Positions 61,451-64,000 of a stretch of 64,000 nucleotides of DNA are shown here, piece by piece. Positions within the stretch are counted from its first letter, which is position 1. Every line of letters starts with the position of its first letter. The DNA lies in assembly GCA_018389105.1 (NCBI GenBank), contig JACATO010000321.1, positions 864,501-928,500 of the forward strand. The letters are read 5' to 3'. The position numbers and the translations under genes were made by a program. The stretch is from Nautilus pompilius (Eukaryota > Mollusca > Cephalopoda > Nautilida > Nautilidae). The notes below the pieces were generated by a model. The model was not told the origin of the DNA and made no database searches. It saw only the letters and a list, made by a program, of their open reading frames with translations.

Positions 61451-64000
61451 ACTAATGTTTAAATTCCATTTCTGCCACAAATGTCACTAGTGCTTATATC
61501 ATACCCAGCCTAACCAGGTGTACATAATTTCTAAAGTCTTTCAGCATGCATTAAGATTTCAAAAACATCAAAACTACTGTTCGCTAGCAAGTTTCCAAAA
61601 TATCTTTGGATTATTGTTTTAAAGAAAATAAATGTTAAAAAAAAGTAACAAACCATGTTTATTAAGAAGCTTAAGAATTTCATTTATAGGAAATAAAACA
61701 AAGAAAAAATCTAAATTGGTTAAAAGACTGACACGATGGTGCTTTGCCTTTGCATATCCATTCTACTACACTATTTTCCTACTTTTGTTTTACTAGTTTT
61801 ATTAGTCTACAAACAGAAGCTGAGTAGGAGACTCCCTTGATTATTCCACTTAGAAGCAGAGAAGAAACACGCAATACATTCCAGATCAAAAATAATCAGT
61901 ATGGTGGTGTCAAAAGTGCTTATCATCAAAGAACACGGTATGCATCCACCCCAAAATATCCCGAATAAATAAAGACAGCTGCAAACATACATAGTACACA
62001 CAAGCTTATGTATTGCATATGAGTAATGTTCATAACCAAAAAATATAGATAATTTCTTTCTCTCATGTTAAATGCTCTATCTAATATAATTAAAAGTAAA
62101 CAAAAATAATTAGAATATAATCCATTATGCATCTAAATACACATTAAAAAGTTGAGTCATATTTAGGAAGCTAAAAATAGTACAGCATCTAGAAATATAC
62201 TAAATTGAAGCTTTATAATATATTTTAATCACCAGTTATAAATAGTTGTTGTTCCATCTTTTCAGCAGCATTATTACCAGTCAGGTAAATATAGGTCTAT
62301 ATTAGAACATTTCTTAAAGTGGCTGACTCAAAATTTTAAAATAAAAAAAAATTCTTTTCAAGTGTAATCACGCATATTAGACATTAGTGGGTACTATGAG
62401 TTATGTAGTAAATATATGCTAACCAAGGTGAATGCCACAAAAATCTATAGAAACTCATCTAAAGAGACCACACACCAAATCATCATTAGGGAGATACTAT
62501 TTTATTTCACGTTCTGGAATACTGCCAATGGTTTAGTTGTGAGAAGCAAGTTTGGTTTTGTAAATGTCACAGCCCCTTTTTCTACAAACAGTCTCTGTAC
62601 AATGTATCCTTTGATCGTTTAGAACGTATAACTGAAAACCAAGAAAATTACTAAAGTTCTGGACATACACATCCATCCGTTTTAATTTCAGATTGGTACT
62701 AACTTATTTTTAACCCAAGTAACTGATCTTAAAGCCAAATTAAGCATAAAATAACAAGAGAAAACATGTCTGATTTTTAAAAAAAATAAATAAAACAAAC
62801 TTTTTTATAAAATATGTTTTGTAATGCCACCATTTTTTTTAAATATCAATAATTGTTTGATAGTTACATAGATCACCTTACAACATTAGCAGGGGCTATA
62901 AGCAATGGTATAACTGACAAACATGATCTGCACATTATCTACAAGAATAAAGGAAATGATGAATCAAGTCAAATTTCCATCAATGTTGTATTTAGAAATG
63001 ATTAACTTTATGGTTTTTTTAAACATCAGTCCTGAAAGTTAGAGCTCAGATGCTCAACCAAATTATGAGAATCTACTGGTGTATCTCAATGACAGCAGTG
63101 CATGGTGAAGGTACAAGTAAGCAGTTATTATTGATGATTTTAAAAATTCTGAGAAACATTTACAGAGTATCCAGAGAACCAAATTACTTTTTTGAAGAAT
63201 GAAAATCCTCTTAACTGCTTTAGCCTTTTCAATATAAAGCTTTAAATTTTAAACATTCTAATTAGAGCAGACTATCTGAAAAACAGGAGGGATGACAGAA
63301 TATACAACTTTGTGCTGAGTTATCAGTAATGCCAGAGGATCTGTACAATTCTGCCATCAGCAAAACCAACCACCATTCATAAGTTAGCCATGTTACAAAA
63401 GTTTCCAATCCTATAAAACTTTTGTTCATACTAATAACTATATATATATATGCAGCTTATTCTCTTTTCTGAAAATATATATTGTACTCTATCCATAAAA
63501 CCAGTTTAAGTGAAATATTTTATTAACAGAATGTAGAAGTCTCATCTTGAACTAGCCCATTAGATGTACTGATCTAGTAGTCCACTTATCAACAAGCATT
63601 CAAGTTATTTAGCATGGAAAATAAAAATATTCTAAACTTTATTTCATATTTTTTCAATTAATTTTAATTAATCATGTTTTTCAAATTATCTTTAGGGAAA
63701 ATTTAAAAGAACTTTTTGTTGAATGTTACTGTGTACCATTTCCACAATATATCATTCAGTATCAAGTTATTTTCAAACAATATTAATACATATTGAGCAC
63801 TGAATATTTTAAGCTACAATATTAAAACTAATAATCCTCAGTTCATACACCAGGGAAAGGTGAAAATCTTTAATGTTTGAAATCAGTTTTTCAAAACAAC
63901 TGTCCAAATACAAAATGTAACTCATGGTAGCATATTAAAATATTTAAGAGTATGCTACTGCTACTTTCATTAATAAACCAAAACTGACGGCAAAGCAAAG

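Larger units (their letters stand above)
47281..64000 (-). other. Upstream intron, at least 16.7 kb, partial
   Basis: No exon was recognised right of 47281, so the intron reaches past the window edge toward the large 5' exon typical of SLC8 genes. It holds two Tc1-like fragments (about 49470-49845, 61140-61450), several dinucleotide repeats and a slightly GC-richer block at 60490-60620. Open frames of 60-83 codons at 47397-47645, 50509-50727 and elsewhere resemble nothing I know. The stretches 51100-54450, 55600-60480 and 61450-64000 appear featureless. Confidence 0.7.

Noticed and set aside
1-64000. CRISPR arrays, operons, bacterial promoters or ribosome binding sites
   Set aside because: The window is intron-bearing eukaryotic DNA; the only tandem repeats are simple microsatellites and homopolymers.

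Overview
The window is AT-rich animal DNA. It carries no bacterial-style gene packing. It holds the 3' half of one multi-exon gene on the minus strand, a Na+/Ca2+ exchanger of the SLC8 (NCX/Calx) family. Six exons can be read, in transcript order 47180-47280, 25387-25407, 21636-21757, 16599-16698, 9198-9305 and 845-1003. All six have GT-AG borders and compatible phases. Together they encode the second half of the cytosolic CBD2 Ca2+-sensor domain, the linker back to the membrane, and the start of the C-terminal membrane domain up to the GTSVP motif of the alpha-2 repeat. The large 5' coding part (first transmembrane half, CBD1) must lie beyond position 64000. The last exon or exons lie left of position 1. 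Sequence details (DYWGGWACF, GDDDEE) are more like invertebrate than vertebrate exchangers. Introns of about 3.6 to 21.8 kb, tRNA-derived SINE-like repeats and a diverse DNA-transposon load fit a large invertebrate genome. A mollusc, possibly a cephalopod, is a guess that I cannot prove from the window.

The introns are a graveyard of mobile elements, nearly all inactive. From left to right: a 382-bp non-autonomous hAT element with a perfect 8-bp target duplication (6286-6667); a hAT-type coding relic (about 6740-7770); a 186-bp piggyBac-type miniature element (8514-8699); a tRNA-derived SINE (about 8850-9080) with a diverged sister copy at about 20010-20235; a complete but inactivated mariner (10531-11848); a complete but inactivated pogo/Tigger element (12307-14263); an antisense Tc1-like relic (about 14900-15850); an antisense piggyBac transposase relic (about 17569-19300); a Tc1-like element (23164-24063); a hAT C-terminal relic (about 28730-29075); a GC-rich, 5'-truncated RNase H-bearing LINE (about 35155-37041); a decayed copy of an unclassified repetitive protein family (about 43860-45690); and two more Tc1-like fragments (about 49470-49845 and 61140-61450).

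The observations most worth following up are: a possible alternative first exon of the exchanger at 7985-8030, with a strong Kozak context and a donor in exactly the phase of the downstream exon; the frame-neutral 21-nt microexon in the CBD2 loop; and the repetitive protein family at 43.9-45.7 kb. No rRNA, intact tRNA, CRISPR array or bacterial regulatory element was seen. The rest of the window, mainly 29-35 kb, 37-43 kb, 51-60 kb and 61.5-64 kb, is AT-rich intron sequence in which I recognise only simple repeats.
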